From Deltaproteobacteria bacterium (GTDB taxonomy: Bacteria > Desulfobacterota > Desulfuromonadia > Desulfuromonadales > Geopsychrobacteraceae): DNA of 64,000 nt. The stretch spans positions 62,001 through 126,000 of the forward strand of contig JAJRRT010000041.1 of assembly GCA_024279255.1 (NCBI GenBank). Reading direction: 5' to 3'. The position numbers and the translations under genes are program-made. Below, piece by piece: positions 1 to 10,053 of this stretch. Within the stretch, counting starts at the first letter, position 1; each line of letters opens with the position of its first letter. The notes beneath the pieces are model-generated. The model saw nothing but the letters and a program-made list of their open reading frames with translations. It searched no databases and had not been told where the DNA came from.

Positions 1-373
1 AACGATAGCGCTTTAAAAATTTCCTGACCATCGAAAGTCCATTTGGTCTCACCGAAGCTCAAGCCTTGGTTGGCATATTTGGTTCCCCATCCGGTTGCGT
101 CGGGGATGTCGCGGTTTTTACCGAAGCAACCGAGAGATTCGGCCACGACACCTGATTTTTCGTCACTCCCTTCAAGAAAAAAAGCGGCAGCACCATCGCC
201 GAACAGGATCGCAACGTCACGATCTGACCAGCCCATCATTATTGATCCAACCTCTGCCCGCTGATTAATGCATCTCTAACGGAACCGGTTCGGATCATGA
301 TAGTCGCCACGCTCTAGGCGTACATACCGCTGGTACATGCGGCATTGTCGGCGTTTAGAAGTTCTTTCCCTTG
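1..373 (-). pseudogene. Beta-ketoacyl-ACP synthase III (FabH-type) fragment, broken
   Basis: Reading the minus strand from 373 towards 1 gives a FabH-type middle and C-terminal segment. It has the active-site Cys context NAACTSGMYA, then SVATIMIRTGSVRDAL, MGWSDRDVAILFGDGAAA and WTFDGQEIFKAL. This is the thiolase-fold condensing-enzyme family, which joins acyl-CoA to malonyl-ACP. An in-frame TAG (314-316) lies just after the catalytic Cys region. The whole N-terminal half is missing: the frame is closed by TGA (374-376) at the end of the neighbouring reductase gene. The 3' part runs off the window. I read it as a decayed gene. A second damaged fabH-like gene lies at 14778. Confidence 0.75.
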
Positions 374-378
374 TCAGG

Positions 379-1479
379 TCAAGGAATGACGCAGCGAAAT
401 TCTCCCTTCATTGCTGCTTTGAAGCAGCCGTTGCAGGAGGTGCAGGTCGACTTTTCAACGGCATCGCTCTGGAGTTTATTCGGCAGGTCAGGTTCGCGGA
501 TTAACGGTCGACTAAGGGAGATGTAATCGGTTTGACCGGTCTTTAGCAATCCGGACATCACGTGCAGACTGCGGATACCGCCGACAGCGATAATCGGGCA
601 GTCAACTTGCTGACGGATGGTGCGCGAAAGGATCACGTTGTAGGCCATCTCATCCCCCGATTCATGCGCCATGCGGACCGGGTTCATGTCGCCGGATATG
701 GGGGTTCCGCCGCTGACCTCAATGGCGGCAATTCCGGCTGTGTCGAGCAGTTTTGCGACCTTGGTTGCGTCTTCAAGGGTTAACCCGTCAGCAAGATTGT
801 CACAGCCGTTCAATTTAACCAGAAGTGGATAGCCCTTGCCGACGGCATTTTGCACTGCTTCCACAACCTCCAGCAGAAAACGGCTGCGATTTTTGATATC
901 TCCACCATATTGATCCTGCCTCCTGTTGGTATGAGGTGAGAGAAATTGGCTGAGCAAATATCCATGGGCAGCATGTAGCTGTACCGCATCGCAACCGGAC
1001 TGTTTAGCGCGCTGTGCGGCGGCGGCGAAAGCGGCAACGGTTCGCTTAATATCTTCCAGGGTCATTTCTCGTGGCAGTTCCGGAAACAGTTTCGTCTCGA
1101 CCGCCGAGGGCGCCAGAGGTTGACCGCCGCAGAGCTTGCTGCTGGCTTGTCCGCCACCATGGACTAACTGTAGGCAGAGCTTGCCGTTTGCTTGATGTAC
1201 TGCTTCGGCAAGTTGTCCCACTCCCTTGTTCTGCCTGTCATGAAACAGTCCCATGCTGCCGGGAATCGTACTCCCGTCTTCAAGCACGTTGGTGAAGCTA
1301 CTGATCAACAGTCCGCAGCCACCTTCCGCCAATTCCCGATAAAGGTCGACCAGTCGCTGAGTTACACAGCCCCGTTTGTCAGCTAGTCCCTCCCAGGTTG
1401 CAGAACGGAAAATCCGATTGCGCAACGTCAGACCTCGTAATTCAGTTGCGGTAAATAGATCGGTTTCTGGAGAAGTCAT
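379..1479 (-). CDS. NADH:flavin oxidoreductase, old yellow enzyme family, with C-terminal Cys cluster
   Basis: 366-residue FMN-dependent TIM-barrel enzyme of the old yellow enzyme/2,4-dienoyl-CoA reductase group. Visible family signatures are the N-terminal LTLRNRIFRSATWEG strand, HGGGQ, the active-site HAAHGYLLSQFLSP (about residues 169-182), RRQDQYGG and the phosphate-binding VGGIRS. After the barrel comes C346-x2-C349-x2-C352-x10-C363, resembling the 4Fe-4S site that links FMN and FAD domains in 2,4-dienoyl-CoA reductase. The C-terminal FAD/NAD(P) domain of the long enzymes is absent, so a separate electron donor is implied. The substrate is unknown; a role in enoyl-CoA or enone reduction fits the acyl-CoA genes nearby but is inference. 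It is divergent from ribBA and ends against a fabH relic. Confidence 0.85.
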   Translation of the reverse strand: MTSPETDLFTATELRGLTLRNRIFRSATWEGLADKRGCVTQRLVDLYRELAEGGCGLLISSFTNVLEDGSTIPGSMGLFHDRQNKGVGQLAEAVHQANGKLCLQLVHGGGQASSKLCGGQPLAPSAVETKLFPELPREMTLEDIKRTVAAFAAAAQRAKQSGCDAVQLHAAHGYLLSQFLSPHTNRRQDQYGGDIKNRSRFLLEVVEAVQNAVGKGYPLLVKLNGCDNLADGLTLEDATKVAKLLDTAGIAAIEVSGGTPISGDMNPVRMAHESGDEMAYNVILSRTIRQQVDCPIIAVGGIRSLHVMSGLLKTGQTDYISLSRPLIREPDLPNKLQSDAVEKSTCTSCNGCFKAAMKGEFRCVIP

Positions 1480-2065
1480 TTATATATCCCTTAAGTGTGT
1501 AATGTGGTCACTGGTGAGCAGCGTGCTTTCATCATATCCGACATTTGTCACCGTTTGCCGGTAATCCAATATGGAGATCATGATATTCAGCAATGCTTGT
1601 GCCAGCAGCCAGACAAAGCAAATTCGCTGATGGAAGATCGGACAAATTTCAAGCTGAGCTGATCCAGATTGGGCAATAAGGAGGAGCCTTCCTTACCGCG
1701 AACTCGATCTTTATGGAAAGTGAAACGGTCAGTCATCCGTCGATATTCAGACGTTCAGTCGATATCAAGACAAGTGTAACGCAGTTATGTTTGTGCTTAG
1801 TTTAATTGATTATCAGGTAAAGGCTGTGAAATGGCTATCCGACAGCAGGGGGACGGGTTTTTAATTGCTTGGCACAGGCATTGCTCTTAACGGCTGTGTT
1901 CCCATATGTCAAGGCTGTGGTTCGTACCGCTGGAACGACGTTTTGAATGGTTGCAATCGGTATTTTCCCAAGTTTTGAAATCCGATGAAAATGAAGTGTA
2001 GTGATGGTTTTTTAGGCGGGACATGACGTTTACGTAAGAAGATGCTTGGGTTGGGAGTTATTGCC
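1480..2065. other. Intergenic gap between divergent genes
   Basis: About 590 bases between the divergent reductase and ribBA genes. No RNA gene or convincing protein remnant was recognised in six frames. I looked for the conserved elements of an FMN (RFN) riboswitch before ribBA and did not find them. It must hold the promoters for both flanking genes, but I could not assign them confidently. Confidence 0.4.
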
Positions 2066-3271
2066 ATGTCATTAGCAGATATAGAAAATGCACTTGAGGA
2101 CATTCGTCAGGGGAAGATGGTCATTCTGGTCGATGACGAGGATCGCGAGAACGAAGGCGATCTGGTTATGGCTGCTCAGCATGTTACCCCGGCAGCGATC
2201 AACTTCATGGCCAAAGAGGGGCGGGGGTTGATCTGTCTCTCCCTGACCGAAGAGCGGGCCGATCATCTTGATCTGCCGCCGATGGTGGCTGAGAACTCCT
2301 GCTCCTTTGGAACAGCATTTACTGTTTCCATCGAGGCAAAAACCGGTGTCACCACCGGGATCTCTGCCGCTGATCGGGCTCGCACCATCCAGGTGGCAAT
2401 TGCTGAAGAGAGCAGTGCGACGGATCTTGCCCGTCCGGGGCATGTTTTTCCATTGCGAGCCAGAAAAGGCGGGGTTCTGGTCCGTGGCGGACAGACTGAA
2501 GGTTCGGTTGATCTGGCTCGTCTGGCAGGACTGGAACCGGCCGGCGTGATTTGCGAAATCATGAATGATGACGGCACGATGGCGCGAATGCCGCAACTCA
2601 AGGAGTTCGCGCTCAAACATGGGATGAAGGTTGTTTCCATCGCCGGTCTGGTTGCTTATCGGATGGAGAAGGAACTTTTGGTTCGTCGGGCAGCCCAGAC
2701 ACATCTGCCTTCCTCTCAGGGCGGTGATTTCGATTTGATTGTCTACGAAAATGATGTGGATAACGCGCAGCACCTTGCAATGGTCAAAGGTGAAATTGAT
2801 CCGACAAAACCTGTGTTGGTCCGGGTTCATTCCGAGTGTTTGACCGGCGATACCTTCGGTTCTCAGCGTTGTGATTGTGGTGAACAGTTGCAGGCAGCGA
2901 TGCGTCAGATAGCCCGGGAAGGCTCTGGCGTTATTCTCTATATGCGCCAGGAAGGCCGTGGGATCGGTTTGGTCGAAAAACTGAAAGCCTACGCACTGCA
3001 GGATCAGGGCCTCGATACCGTAGAGGCCAATGAGGCACTGGGGCATAAGGCAGATCTGCGCGATTACGGTATCGGTGCCCAGATTCTGGCGGAACTCGGT
3101 ATTCGCAAATTGCGACTGATGACCAATAACCCGAAAAAAATCATCGGGTTGCAGGGTTACGGACTTGAGGTTGTTGAGCGGGTGGCAATAGAAACGGAAG
3201 CGAACCGATCCAATGTCAAATATCTGCAAACCAAACGGGACCGGATGGGGCATCTGCTCGTTAATTTGTAA
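2066..3271 (+). CDS. ribBA: Bifunctional 3,4-dihydroxy-2-butanone-4-phosphate synthase / GTP cyclohydrolase II
   Basis: Makes both precursors of riboflavin in the cytosol: DHBP from ribulose 5-phosphate and the pyrimidine precursor from GTP. Residues 1-200 are the RibB domain, with [11 protein letters not shown] and [10 protein letters not shown]. Residues 205-400 are the RibA domain, with [20 protein letters not shown] (the zinc cysteines), [10 protein letters not shown] and [21 protein letters not shown]. Length (401 aa) is normal. I chose ATG 2066 because it gives the canonical [17 protein letters not shown] start with GGGAG upstream; an in-frame ATG at 2042 would add eight residues. The gene stands apart from other rib genes, beside flavoenzyme genes, so it may supply FAD/FMN for them (inference). 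A decayed RibA C-terminus lies at 13743. Confidence 0.95.
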   Translation: MSLADIENALEDIRQGKMVILVDDEDRENEGDLVMAAQHVTPAAINFMAKEGRGLICLSLTEERADHLDLPPMVAENSCSFGTAFTVSIEAKTGVTTGISAADRARTIQVAIAEESSATDLARPGHVFPLRARKGGVLVRGGQTEGSVDLARLAGLEPAGVICEIMNDDGTMARMPQLKEFALKHGMKVVSIAGLVAYRMEKELLVRRAAQTHLPSSQGGDFDLIVYENDVDNAQHLAMVKGEIDPTKPVLVRVHSECLTGDTFGSQRCDCGEQLQAAMRQIAREGSGVILYMRQEGRGIGLVEKLKAYALQDQGLDTVEANEALGHKADLRDYGIGAQILAELGIRKLRLMTNNPKKIIGLQGYGLEVVERVAIETEANRSNVKYLQTKRDRMGHLLVNL

Positions 3272-3369
3272 AGCAAAAGAGTGTTTTTCTGGATGTAGTG
3301 GCATGGGCCGTTAACATCACTGAATTTTTATAATTTGACAGTCAATGACAACTACAAGAGGAGAATAAA

Positions 3370-5148
3370 ATGGCGGATAGAATTTTCAAAGGTTGCGAAT
3401 TCATGATGACCGAAGTGGACTGCTCTGAGGTGTTTACCCCTGAAAATTTTACCGATGAACAGAAGCAGATCGGTGAAACGACCGAGCAGTTCCTGTTAAA
3501 CGAAGTGCTACCGAACCTAGAGGAGTTTGAAGCCCAGAATTTCGAGCTGCTGACTGAAAAACTGCGTGAAGGTGGTGAACTGGGCCTGTTGATGCTAGAC
3601 GTTCCAGAAGAGTTCGGTGGCCTCGAACTCGATAAGGCAACCAGTATGTTGGTCGCTGAGAAGATGGCTCCTTCTGGTGCTTTCGGGGTAGCCTTCCTGG
3701 CCCACACCGGCATCGGCTCCTTGCCGCTGATCTATTATGGCAATAACGAGCAGAAGGAGCGTTATTTGGAAAAACTGATGACCGGTGAGTGGTTGGGAGC
3801 GTTTGCCCTTACCGAGCCCGAAGCGGGGAGTGACGCTCTTAGCGCAAGGACAACCGCAACGCTTTCCGATGACGGCAAGTATTATATCCTCAACGGCACC
3901 AAACAGTTCATTACCAATGCTGGATTTGCCAACCTTTTCACTGTTTTCGCCAAGGTTGACAAAGAGCATTTCACCGGTTTTCTGGTAGATGTTGACGCCG
4001 AAGGCGTTGAGGTAGGCCCGGAAGAGAAGAAGATGGGCATCAAGGGTTCGTCCACCTGTCAGTTGATTCTCAATAACGCGAAGATTCCCGTAGAGAACCT
4101 GCTCGGTGAGGTCGGCAAAGGGCACAAAATCGCCCTCAACGTTCTAAATGTCGGTCGTTTCAAGCTTGGTGCCATTTGTGCGGGATATGTGAAGTTTGCT
4201 CTGGCCGAAGGTGCGAGCTACGCCAATGTGCGAAAGCAATTCAATGTACCGATTGGCAGCTTCGGCGCCATCAAGGAGAAGCTGGCCGATGTCGCTGCCG
4301 GATCTTACGCCACGGAATCGGTCGTTTACCGCCTTGCCGGTTTGCTTGATGCCAAGATCTCCAAGATAGATAAGGGTGTCGACGACTACTATGCTCAGTA
4401 TCAAAAAGCGATAGAGGAATATGCCGCTGAGTGCGCAATCGCAAAGGTCTACTGTTCAGAAAAAAATCGAGACATTATTGATGAGGTGCTGCAGATCCAT
4501 GGCGGTTACGGTTTTATCAGCGAGTACCCGATCGAGCGTATGTACCGCGACGAAAGAATTCAGCGGATTTATGAAGGCACCAATGAAATTAACCGACTGC
4601 TGATTCCGGGAACCCTGATCCGCAAAGGACTTCAGGGCGGTCTTCCGCTTCAGGAGAGCATGGCCAATGCGGTTAAAGAAGTTATGAGTCCTGTCGTGGA
4701 AGATGTTTGTAGCTGCAAGCTGTTTGCAGAAGAAAAAGCATTGCTGGCTCGCCTCAAGACGATCTCGCTGGCCATGATCGGCGCCGGCGCGCAAAAGTAC
4801 CAGAAGAAATTGCAGTCCGAACAGGAAATTCTGTTGGCTGTTGCCGACATGATGATCCAGGTGTTTGCCCTTGAAGCAGTTGTGCTGCGGGCCGAGAAAG
4901 ATCATTCCAATGCCAGCGCGGTCAGGAAGCAGAACCTCGAAGCTGTGGTCAAGGTTTGTGCTTTCGACGTAGCCGACAACCTGAATCGTGCGGCGAGGAA
5001 GGTTGCTGCATTTGTCGCCGGTGAGACCGAAATTGAGACCTACATGAATGGTATTGACAAGCTTGGCAGGTACTCTGCCGTCGGCTTGCTTGACGCCAAG
5101 CGGACTCTGGCTGCGGCAGCCCTTGAAAATGAAAAGTACTTTTTCTAG
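3370..5148 (+). CDS. Acyl-CoA dehydrogenase, long (VLCAD/FadE-like) form
   Basis: 592-residue FAD enzyme that oxidises an acyl-CoA to the trans-2-enoyl-CoA and passes electrons to ETF. It shows [32 protein letters not shown], the R-KQF segment, [19 protein letters not shown] and the C-terminal [11 protein letters not shown] motif; the Glu of YEGTNE is the catalytic base in VLCAD-type members. After the usual 380-residue core comes about 180 extra helical residues, as in VLCAD/ACAD9 and Gram-positive FadE, which suggests longer-chain substrates. RBS GAGGAG lies eight bases before ATG 3370. It is followed at 5310 by a second, short acyl-CoA dehydrogenase and is probably co-transcribed with it. 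Confidence 0.93.
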   Translation: MADRIFKGCEFMMTEVDCSEVFTPENFTDEQKQIGETTEQFLLNEVLPNLEEFEAQNFELLTEKLREGGELGLLMLDVPEEFGGLELDKATSMLVAEKMAPSGAFGVAFLAHTGIGSLPLIYYGNNEQKERYLEKLMTGEWLGAFALTEPEAGSDALSARTTATLSDDGKYYILNGTKQFITNAGFANLFTVFAKVDKEHFTGFLVDVDAEGVEVGPEEKKMGIKGSSTCQLILNNAKIPVENLLGEVGKGHKIALNVLNVGRFKLGAICAGYVKFALAEGASYANVRKQFNVPIGSFGAIKEKLADVAAGSYATESVVYRLAGLLDAKISKIDKGVDDYYAQYQKAIEEYAAECAIAKVYCSEKNRDIIDEVLQIHGGYGFISEYPIERMYRDERIQRIYEGTNEINRLLIPGTLIRKGLQGGLPLQESMANAVKEVMSPVVEDVCSCKLFAEEKALLARLKTISLAMIGAGAQKYQKKLQSEQEILLAVADMMIQVFALEAVVLRAEKDHSNASAVRKQNLEAVVKVCAFDVADNLNRAARKVAAFVAGETEIETYMNGIDKLGRYSAVGLLDAKRTLAAAALENEKYFF

Positions 5149-5309
5149 GAGACTGTCGGATTTACGGGACGAATCGAAAATCCGGAGGTTTGATGTCTGA
5201 TTTTGGCTCGTTTGCAGGATCATGCGCAGCAAGCTCAAGCTTCCCCCCGAGATTGGATATCGGTAGGCAGCAACTATATGAGCCGTCTCGGGCGGCCACG
5301 GAGAGAATA

Positions 5310-6455
5310 ATGAATTTCCAACTGACCGAAGAACAGAACCTGATCCGTAACATGGTGCGCAGTTTTGCCGAGAACGAGGTTGCTTCCAGTGCCAAAGAAC
5401 GCGATGAAGAAGAGCGTTTTGATCGTGAGTTGATGTTTGACAAGCTGGGCGAGCTGGGCCTGACTGGGATTGTTTTTCCAGAGCAATATGGCGGTGCCGG
5501 TGCTGACTACATCAGTTATGCCATCGCCGTCGAGGAACTCTCCCGGGTCTGTGCTTCGACCGGGGTGACGCTTTCGGCCCACCTTTCACTCTGTGCCAAT
5601 CCGATCTATCTGTTCGGTAGCGAGGAGCAGAAGCAGAAGTTTCTTGTGCCTCTGGCCGAAGGGAGCAAGCTGGGTGCTTTCGGTCTGACCGAACCCTCCG
5701 CCGGTTCCGATGCCGGCGGCACAAAAACTACGGCGGTTCTCGACGATGATGAGTGGATCATCAACGGCTCCAAAATTTTTATCACCAACGCGGGTGATGC
5801 GGAAACCTATGTGATCTTTGCGCGAACCGATAAGGACGCTCAGAAACATCACGGTATCAGCGCTTTTATTGTCGAGAAAGATACCCCGGGTTTCTCCTTT
5901 GGCAAGAAGGAAGAGAAGCTGGGAATCCGCTCTTCTCCCACCATGGAGCTGGTTTTCGATAATTGCCGGATTCCCAAGGAAAACTTGTTGGGTCAGGAGG
6001 GTAAGGGCTTCGGTGTCGCCATGAAAACCCTCGATGGCGGCCGCATCGGTATTGCGGCGCAGGCTCTCGGTATCGCTCAGGGTGCGCTGGATGCTGCGGT
6101 GGAATACGCCAAGGAGCGCAAGCAGTTCAATACCCCCATCGCAACTTTCCAGGGTGTGCAGTTTCAGTTGGCTGACATGGCGACCCAGATCGAGGCTGCA
6201 AGGTTGGTTGTCTACAACGCTGCCTTTCGGGCCAGCAACGGACTTTCCTACTCGAAGGAATCGGCTATGGCCAAACTGCTAGCCAGCGAGACGGCGATGA
6301 AGGTGACGACCCAGTCGGTGCAGATCCATGGTGGCTACGGCTATACCCGTGATTTCCCGGTCGAGCGGATGATGCGCGACGCCAAGATTACCGAAATTTA
6401 TGAAGGAACCAGTGAAATTCAACGTATCGTCATCGGTTCGGCACTGGTGAGGTAG
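5310..6455 (+). CDS. Acyl-CoA dehydrogenase, short/butyryl-CoA type
   Basis: 381-residue acyl-CoA dehydrogenase of the short-chain/butyryl-CoA type, expected to reduce EtfAB. Visible are [19 protein letters not shown] at the N-terminus, [35 protein letters not shown], the ERKQFN segment, [19 protein letters not shown] and the catalytic-base motif [16 protein letters not shown] 5310 was chosen although the frame is open from 5190: the start matches family members exactly and GGAGAG sits at 5299-5304. The extra 40 codons look like untranslated leader. The gene lies between the long dehydrogenase and a metallo-hydrolase gene. Confidence 0.94.
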   Translation: MNFQLTEEQNLIRNMVRSFAENEVASSAKERDEEERFDRELMFDKLGELGLTGIVFPEQYGGAGADYISYAIAVEELSRVCASTGVTLSAHLSLCANPIYLFGSEEQKQKFLVPLAEGSKLGAFGLTEPSAGSDAGGTKTTAVLDDDEWIINGSKIFITNAGDAETYVIFARTDKDAQKHHGISAFIVEKDTPGFSFGKKEEKLGIRSSPTMELVFDNCRIPKENLLGQEGKGFGVAMKTLDGGRIGIAAQALGIAQGALDAAVEYAKERKQFNTPIATFQGVQFQLADMATQIEAARLVVYNAAFRASNGLSYSKESAMAKLLASETAMKVTTQSVQIHGGYGYTRDFPVERMMRDAKITEIYEGTSEIQRIVIGSALVR

Positions 6456-6465
6456 ATACGTTTGA

Positions 6466-7482
6466 ATGCGTAACGAGGCAGATAGGGTCAAAGTGTTGAG
6501 CGGTGATAAGGTCCAAATTCAACAACTCACTGTTGAAACGCCCTATGCCGTCGGTATGACGCATATTTATTCAGCGGCTATTAACGGAGTCCAGGTGTTG
6601 TTTGATACCGGACCGCCGACTGAGAAAGGAAAAAACTTTCTCAGGGAAAATGTTGACCTGCAGAATCTTAAATATGTGTTTATTACCCATTGGCACCCAG
6701 AGCACTGTGGGTTGACCGATTTTCTGGCCACTGAAACGGACGCAATAATTTTTCTGTCGAAGTATGAAGTGAGGAAATTCAGAGATCAATCGTTGAGGGC
6801 GAATCAGCTGAATAATCTTTTTTTGAACCTTGGGTTTCCAGCAGAAGAATCTGCAAAAATGAAGGCTTTGGTCAAAAAGTCGCTTGACGTGACGCCATTG
6901 CCGCACAGATTTTGTGTGCTTGAAGAATCTGAGGAGCTTTTAGCTGAGTTAGGAATCAGTTATCTGCATTGCTCCTGGCATTCCCAGACGGATCTTATTT
7001 ATCTATTTGGTGATTATGCCGTGATTGGTGACGTGGCCCTGAAAGAGATCTTTTCGGCTCCTTTACTAGATGTAGATTTTGGATATGAGGATGGGCGTCG
7101 GTTTAGCAACTACTCGGCATTTTGCGCCGCGATTGCAAAGTTAAAAGCGATCGACGATCGGATTCTTTTGCCGGGTCATTGTCGACAGTTGGAGTCAGTG
7201 TCAGTCTGGTTAGAGTTTTTACTTGCCAAGGTTTTGGAGCGTGCCAGGGTGGTCGCACCATACCTGCGTTCCTGTGAGAGCGCTTATGAGGTCGTGCAGG
7301 AAATCTTTGAAGGGCAAACAGATAGTCGTTTTCTCCTATATCTCAAAGCATCAGAAATCGTCTTTCTCAGCGATTTTTTACGGGATCCTGGACAATTGCT
7401 CAATACGCTCGCTTTGCACCGGTTGTGTCCTGATCTGGCTGGCAAACTTAGTCGGGTTAATTTGTCACAACAGCTGAGTTAA
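6466..7482 (+). CDS. MBL-fold metallo-hydrolase
   Basis: 338-residue metallo-beta-lactamase-fold protein. The metal site is visible as H75-W-H77-P-E79-H80 (Glu where most relatives have Asp), a second His in SWHSQTD, the Asp of IGDVAL and the last His in LLPGHCR. An all-helical C-terminal extension follows, as in RNase Z/thioesterase-like MBL proteins. The reaction cannot be read from sequence; a thioesterase or CoA-related hydrolase would suit its place behind two acyl-CoA dehydrogenases (inference). The start is uncertain: ATG 6466 has no clear RBS, and TTG 6496 is a possible alternative. The stop almost abuts the RBS of the MerR gene. Confidence 0.8.
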   Translation: MRNEADRVKVLSGDKVQIQQLTVETPYAVGMTHIYSAAINGVQVLFDTGPPTEKGKNFLRENVDLQNLKYVFITHWHPEHCGLTDFLATETDAIIFLSKYEVRKFRDQSLRANQLNNLFLNLGFPAEESAKMKALVKKSLDVTPLPHRFCVLEESEELLAELGISYLHCSWHSQTDLIYLFGDYAVIGDVALKEIFSAPLLDVDFGYEDGRRFSNYSAFCAAIAKLKAIDDRILLPGHCRQLESVSVWLEFLLAKVLERARVVAPYLRSCESAYEVVQEIFEGQTDSRFLLYLKASEIVFLSDFLRDPGQLLNTLALHRLCPDLAGKLSRVNLSQQLS

Positions 7483-7493
7483 AGGAGTTTTTG

Positions 7494-7898
7494 ATGGCTG
7501 AAAAAAACCAAATGAAGCAGATTGGTGAAGTGGCAAGAGAGCTCGGAATAACCACGAGAACTATGCGTTATTACGAAGAAATTGGGATTATGGGAATCCC
7601 TGAGCGTGAGGACTCAGGCCCACGGAAATACGCTCTGAAAGACATCATCCGGTTGAAGTTCATCCTCAAACTGAAAGAACTGGGGATCTCCCTGAAGGAG
7701 ATGCAGGAATTGGCTGAGAATTATGATCTGAATAATCAGGAAAGGGAAATGATTATGCCAAGACTGCTGGAGATACTCGAGACGAATAAAGGAAAAATAG
7801 ATATGAAGATAGCGCTCCTTGGATCGCTACGTAAGGATATTGTCGATTATCAACAGAGGGTGTTGGGGTGTCTACGGGACCAGGCGGCCAGCTATTAG
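7494..7898 (+). CDS. MerR-family transcriptional regulator
   Basis: 134-residue regulator. Residues 8-75 form the MerR winged helix: QIGEVARELGITTRTMRYYEEIG, then a wing and RLKFILKLKELGISLKEM. A coiled-coil dimerisation helix follows (about 85-125). There is no metal-binding Cys cluster, so a small-molecule or acyl-CoA ligand is more likely than a metal. Start at ATG 7494 with AGGAG six bases upstream; an in-frame TTG at 7491 sits too close. It lies 44 bases before the ETF:quinone oxidoreductase gene and directly behind the hydrolase, so it probably controls this acyl-CoA/ETF operon (inference from position). MerR factors normally act at promoters with 19-20 bp spacers. Confidence 0.88.
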   Translation: MAEKNQMKQIGEVARELGITTRTMRYYEEIGIMGIPEREDSGPRKYALKDIIRLKFILKLKELGISLKEMQELAENYDLNNQEREMIMPRLLEILETNKGKIDMKIALLGSLRKDIVDYQQRVLGCLRDQAASY

Positions 7899-7942
7899 AC
7901 CGGTTGGCCTGATACAACAGCGTCTGTGCTGGGAGTGTCAAA

Positions 7943-9928
7943 ATGGAATTCACACGCGAAATATATTGGAACGTTGGTCATGGGGTAACCACTCTGCTGC
8001 CTATGTACGTGCTGACCTTTGCTTCAATCGCCGTTCTGGTCAAAGCGTTCATGAAACGGGTCAAAGTCTATAAACAAGGTAAACCTGTCGAGCGGCTTGA
8101 CCAAATTCCTGCGCGGGTTCTCAATCTGGTTAAAGGTGTACTGCTGCAGAACAAGGTGATCCGGGTCAAGGGCCCAGGTCTGGCCCACGGGTTGTTCTTC
8201 TGGGGCTTCTTCCTGTTATTTCTCGGCACCTGTCTGATCGTGTTGCAGGCGGACTTTACCGATTTGCTGTTCGGTGTCAAGTTCCTCAAGGGGAATTTTT
8301 ATCTGCTTTTTTCGCTGGTTCTCGATATCGCCGGACTGGTTGCGATTGTCATGCTCGGTGGGCTGCTGGTGCGCCGCTACCTGGTGCGTCCAGAAGGGCT
8401 GGAGAGCAAGTCGGACGATGCCATCGTGCACGGCCTGCTGTTTGCGATCCTGATCAGCGGTTTCGTCATCGAAGGCGCACGGATGGCGGTCACCGAACTG
8501 GATACTCTCTTGGCTTACTGGTCGCCGATCGGCCTGGTCTTTGCCAAGGGACTGGCCGGATTAGGCGAGGGGAGTTTGCGCTCTGTGCACCGTTTTGCCT
8601 GGTGGTTTCATCTGCTGCTGGTGATGGGCTTTATCGTTGCCATCCCCTTTACCAAGTTTCGCCATATCTTCACCACCAGTCTCAACTACCTGTTCGCCGA
8701 CCTCGGCCCGACCGGCAAGTTGGTCAGCCTCGATCTGGAAGATGACGAGGTCGAGAGTTTTGGTGCCAGTAAAATCACCGATCTGACCTGGAAGGATATC
8801 TTCGATACCGACGCCTGCACCCAGTGCAAGCGCTGTCAGGATCGCTGCCCGGCGCACAATACCGAGAAACCGCTGTCACCGATGAAATTGGTCAACCAGA
8901 TCGGCGAGGTCGCTTTTGACAATCCCGAGGCCAATTTGGTCGACGTCTGCGACAAGGACGCGATCTGGTCCTGCACCACCTGCCGCGCCTGTCAGGAAAT
9001 CTGCCCGGCGGCCATCGAGCATGTTGGCAAAATCGTCGATATGCGGCGCAACCTGGTGTTGATGGAAGGGGAGTTCCCCGGTGAAGAGGTGATGACCGCC
9101 ATGGAGCAGACCGAAGTCAACGGCAATCCGCTGGGGATCGGCTACGCCGGTCGCGGTGATTGGGCAGAAGACCTCGGCATCAAGACTCTGGCCGAAGACC
9201 CGGATGTCGACATCCTCTACTTCGTTGGCTGCTACGCTTCCTTTGATGCGCGTAACATCAAGATCGCCAAAGCCTTCATTCAACTTTGTCATTCTGCCGG
9301 AATCAAGGTCGGCATCCTTGGTAAGGAAGAGAAGTGCTGCGGCGAGCCGATGCGCAAGATGGGCAATGAATATCTCTACCAATCTTTAGCAGCTGAGAAT
9401 ATCGAGCTGATAAAGAACTACGGTGTCAAAGAGATCGTCACCAGTTGTCCACACTGCTTCAATACTCTCAATAAGGACTATCGCGATCTCGATTTCGAGA
9501 TTCCGGTGATCAACTATACCGTATATCTGGAGCGCCTACTGCAAACAGGGCAGCTTAAGCTTAAAGCCAAGGAACTTTTCTGCACCTATCATGATTCCTG
9601 CTATCTGGGCCGGCATAACGACATTTATGACGCACCGCGGGCATTGATTCAAACCGCCGGTGGACGCATCGTCGAGATGGAGAAGAACCGTGCAGAAGCC
9701 TTCTGCTGCAGCGCCGGCGGCGGGCGGATCATGGCCGAAGAAAAACTTGGTAGCCGTATCAATGTCAAGCGGGTCAAGATGGCCGCCGAGGCTGGCTCGC
9801 CGATCTTGGTTTCTAACTGTCCCTTCTGTTTGACCATGTTCGAAGACGGGGTCAAGGGCGCCGATCTGGAAGGACAGCTACTGTCGATGGATATCGCCGA
9901 AGTATTGGTAGAACGGTTAGAGACTTGA
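7943..9928 (+). CDS. ETF:(mena)quinone oxidoreductase, membrane b-haem / CCG iron-sulfur type (EMO/EtfD-like)
   Basis: 661-residue membrane protein that should take electrons from reduced EtfAB and reduce menaquinone. The N-terminal 250 residues hold about six transmembrane helices of the NarI/HdrE-like haem b type, with His in KGPGLAHGLFFWGFF and SVHRFAWWFHLLL. A ferredoxin-like pair follows (CTQCKRCQDRCP about 291-302, CTTCRACQEICP about 344-355). Then come two CCG domains of the HdrD type (GCYASFDARN with EKCCGEPMRK and CPHC; DSCYLGRHN with FCCSAGGG and CPFC). This order matches the DUF224 family identified as EMO in Geobacter and Syntrophomonas. It sits between acyl-CoA dehydrogenases and etfBA, the expected context. 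Confidence 0.92.
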   Translation: MEFTREIYWNVGHGVTTLLPMYVLTFASIAVLVKAFMKRVKVYKQGKPVERLDQIPARVLNLVKGVLLQNKVIRVKGPGLAHGLFFWGFFLLFLGTCLIVLQADFTDLLFGVKFLKGNFYLLFSLVLDIAGLVAIVMLGGLLVRRYLVRPEGLESKSDDAIVHGLLFAILISGFVIEGARMAVTELDTLLAYWSPIGLVFAKGLAGLGEGSLRSVHRFAWWFHLLLVMGFIVAIPFTKFRHIFTTSLNYLFADLGPTGKLVSLDLEDDEVESFGASKITDLTWKDIFDTDACTQCKRCQDRCPAHNTEKPLSPMKLVNQIGEVAFDNPEANLVDVCDKDAIWSCTTCRACQEICPAAIEHVGKIVDMRRNLVLMEGEFPGEEVMTAMEQTEVNGNPLGIGYAGRGDWAEDLGIKTLAEDPDVDILYFVGCYASFDARNIKIAKAFIQLCHSAGIKVGILGKEEKCCGEPMRKMGNEYLYQSLAAENIELIKNYGVKEIVTSCPHCFNTLNKDYRDLDFEIPVINYTVYLERLLQTGQLKLKAKELFCTYHDSCYLGRHNDIYDAPRALIQTAGGRIVEMEKNRAEAFCCSAGGGRIMAEEKLGSRINVKRVKMAAEAGSPILVSNCPFCLTMFEDGVKGADLEGQLLSMDIAEVLVERLET

Positions 9929-9943
9929 CCCAAAGTTTAATTG

Positions 9944-10020
9944 CCACGGGGCGGTAATCCTCCTTACAGAGCTGTGGTTGATCTCTCTCCTGCAGTATGG
10001 CATCGCCCCGTGGTGTTTTT
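9944..10020 (+). terminator. Long-loop inverted repeat with T-run after the oxidoreductase gene
   Basis: A perfect 10-bp inverted repeat, CCACGGGGCG (9944-9953) and CGCCCCGTGG (10004-10013), encloses a 50-base loop and is followed by TGTTTTTT. It starts 15 bases after the oxidoreductase stop. The T-run and GC-rich stem suggest a terminator or attenuator separating this gene from the exported protein and etfBA. The long loop is unusual for a simple terminator. Confidence 0.6.
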
Positions 10021-10053
10021 TAAGCAGAGTCTGTGTGGGAAGGAGCTGGCAGG

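Noticed and set aside
1480..2065. FMN riboswitch before ribBA
   Set aside because: The conserved RFN blocks are not present in this gap.
2072..3304. A 410-codon open frame on the minus strand opposite ribBA
   Set aside because: It is entirely antisense to a strongly conserved gene, its translation shows no family motif, and it has no RBS; a codon-bias shadow.
4456..5238. A 260-codon minus-strand frame opposite the first acyl-CoA dehydrogenase
   Set aside because: Shadow of the coding strand; no motif and no independent promoter or RBS.
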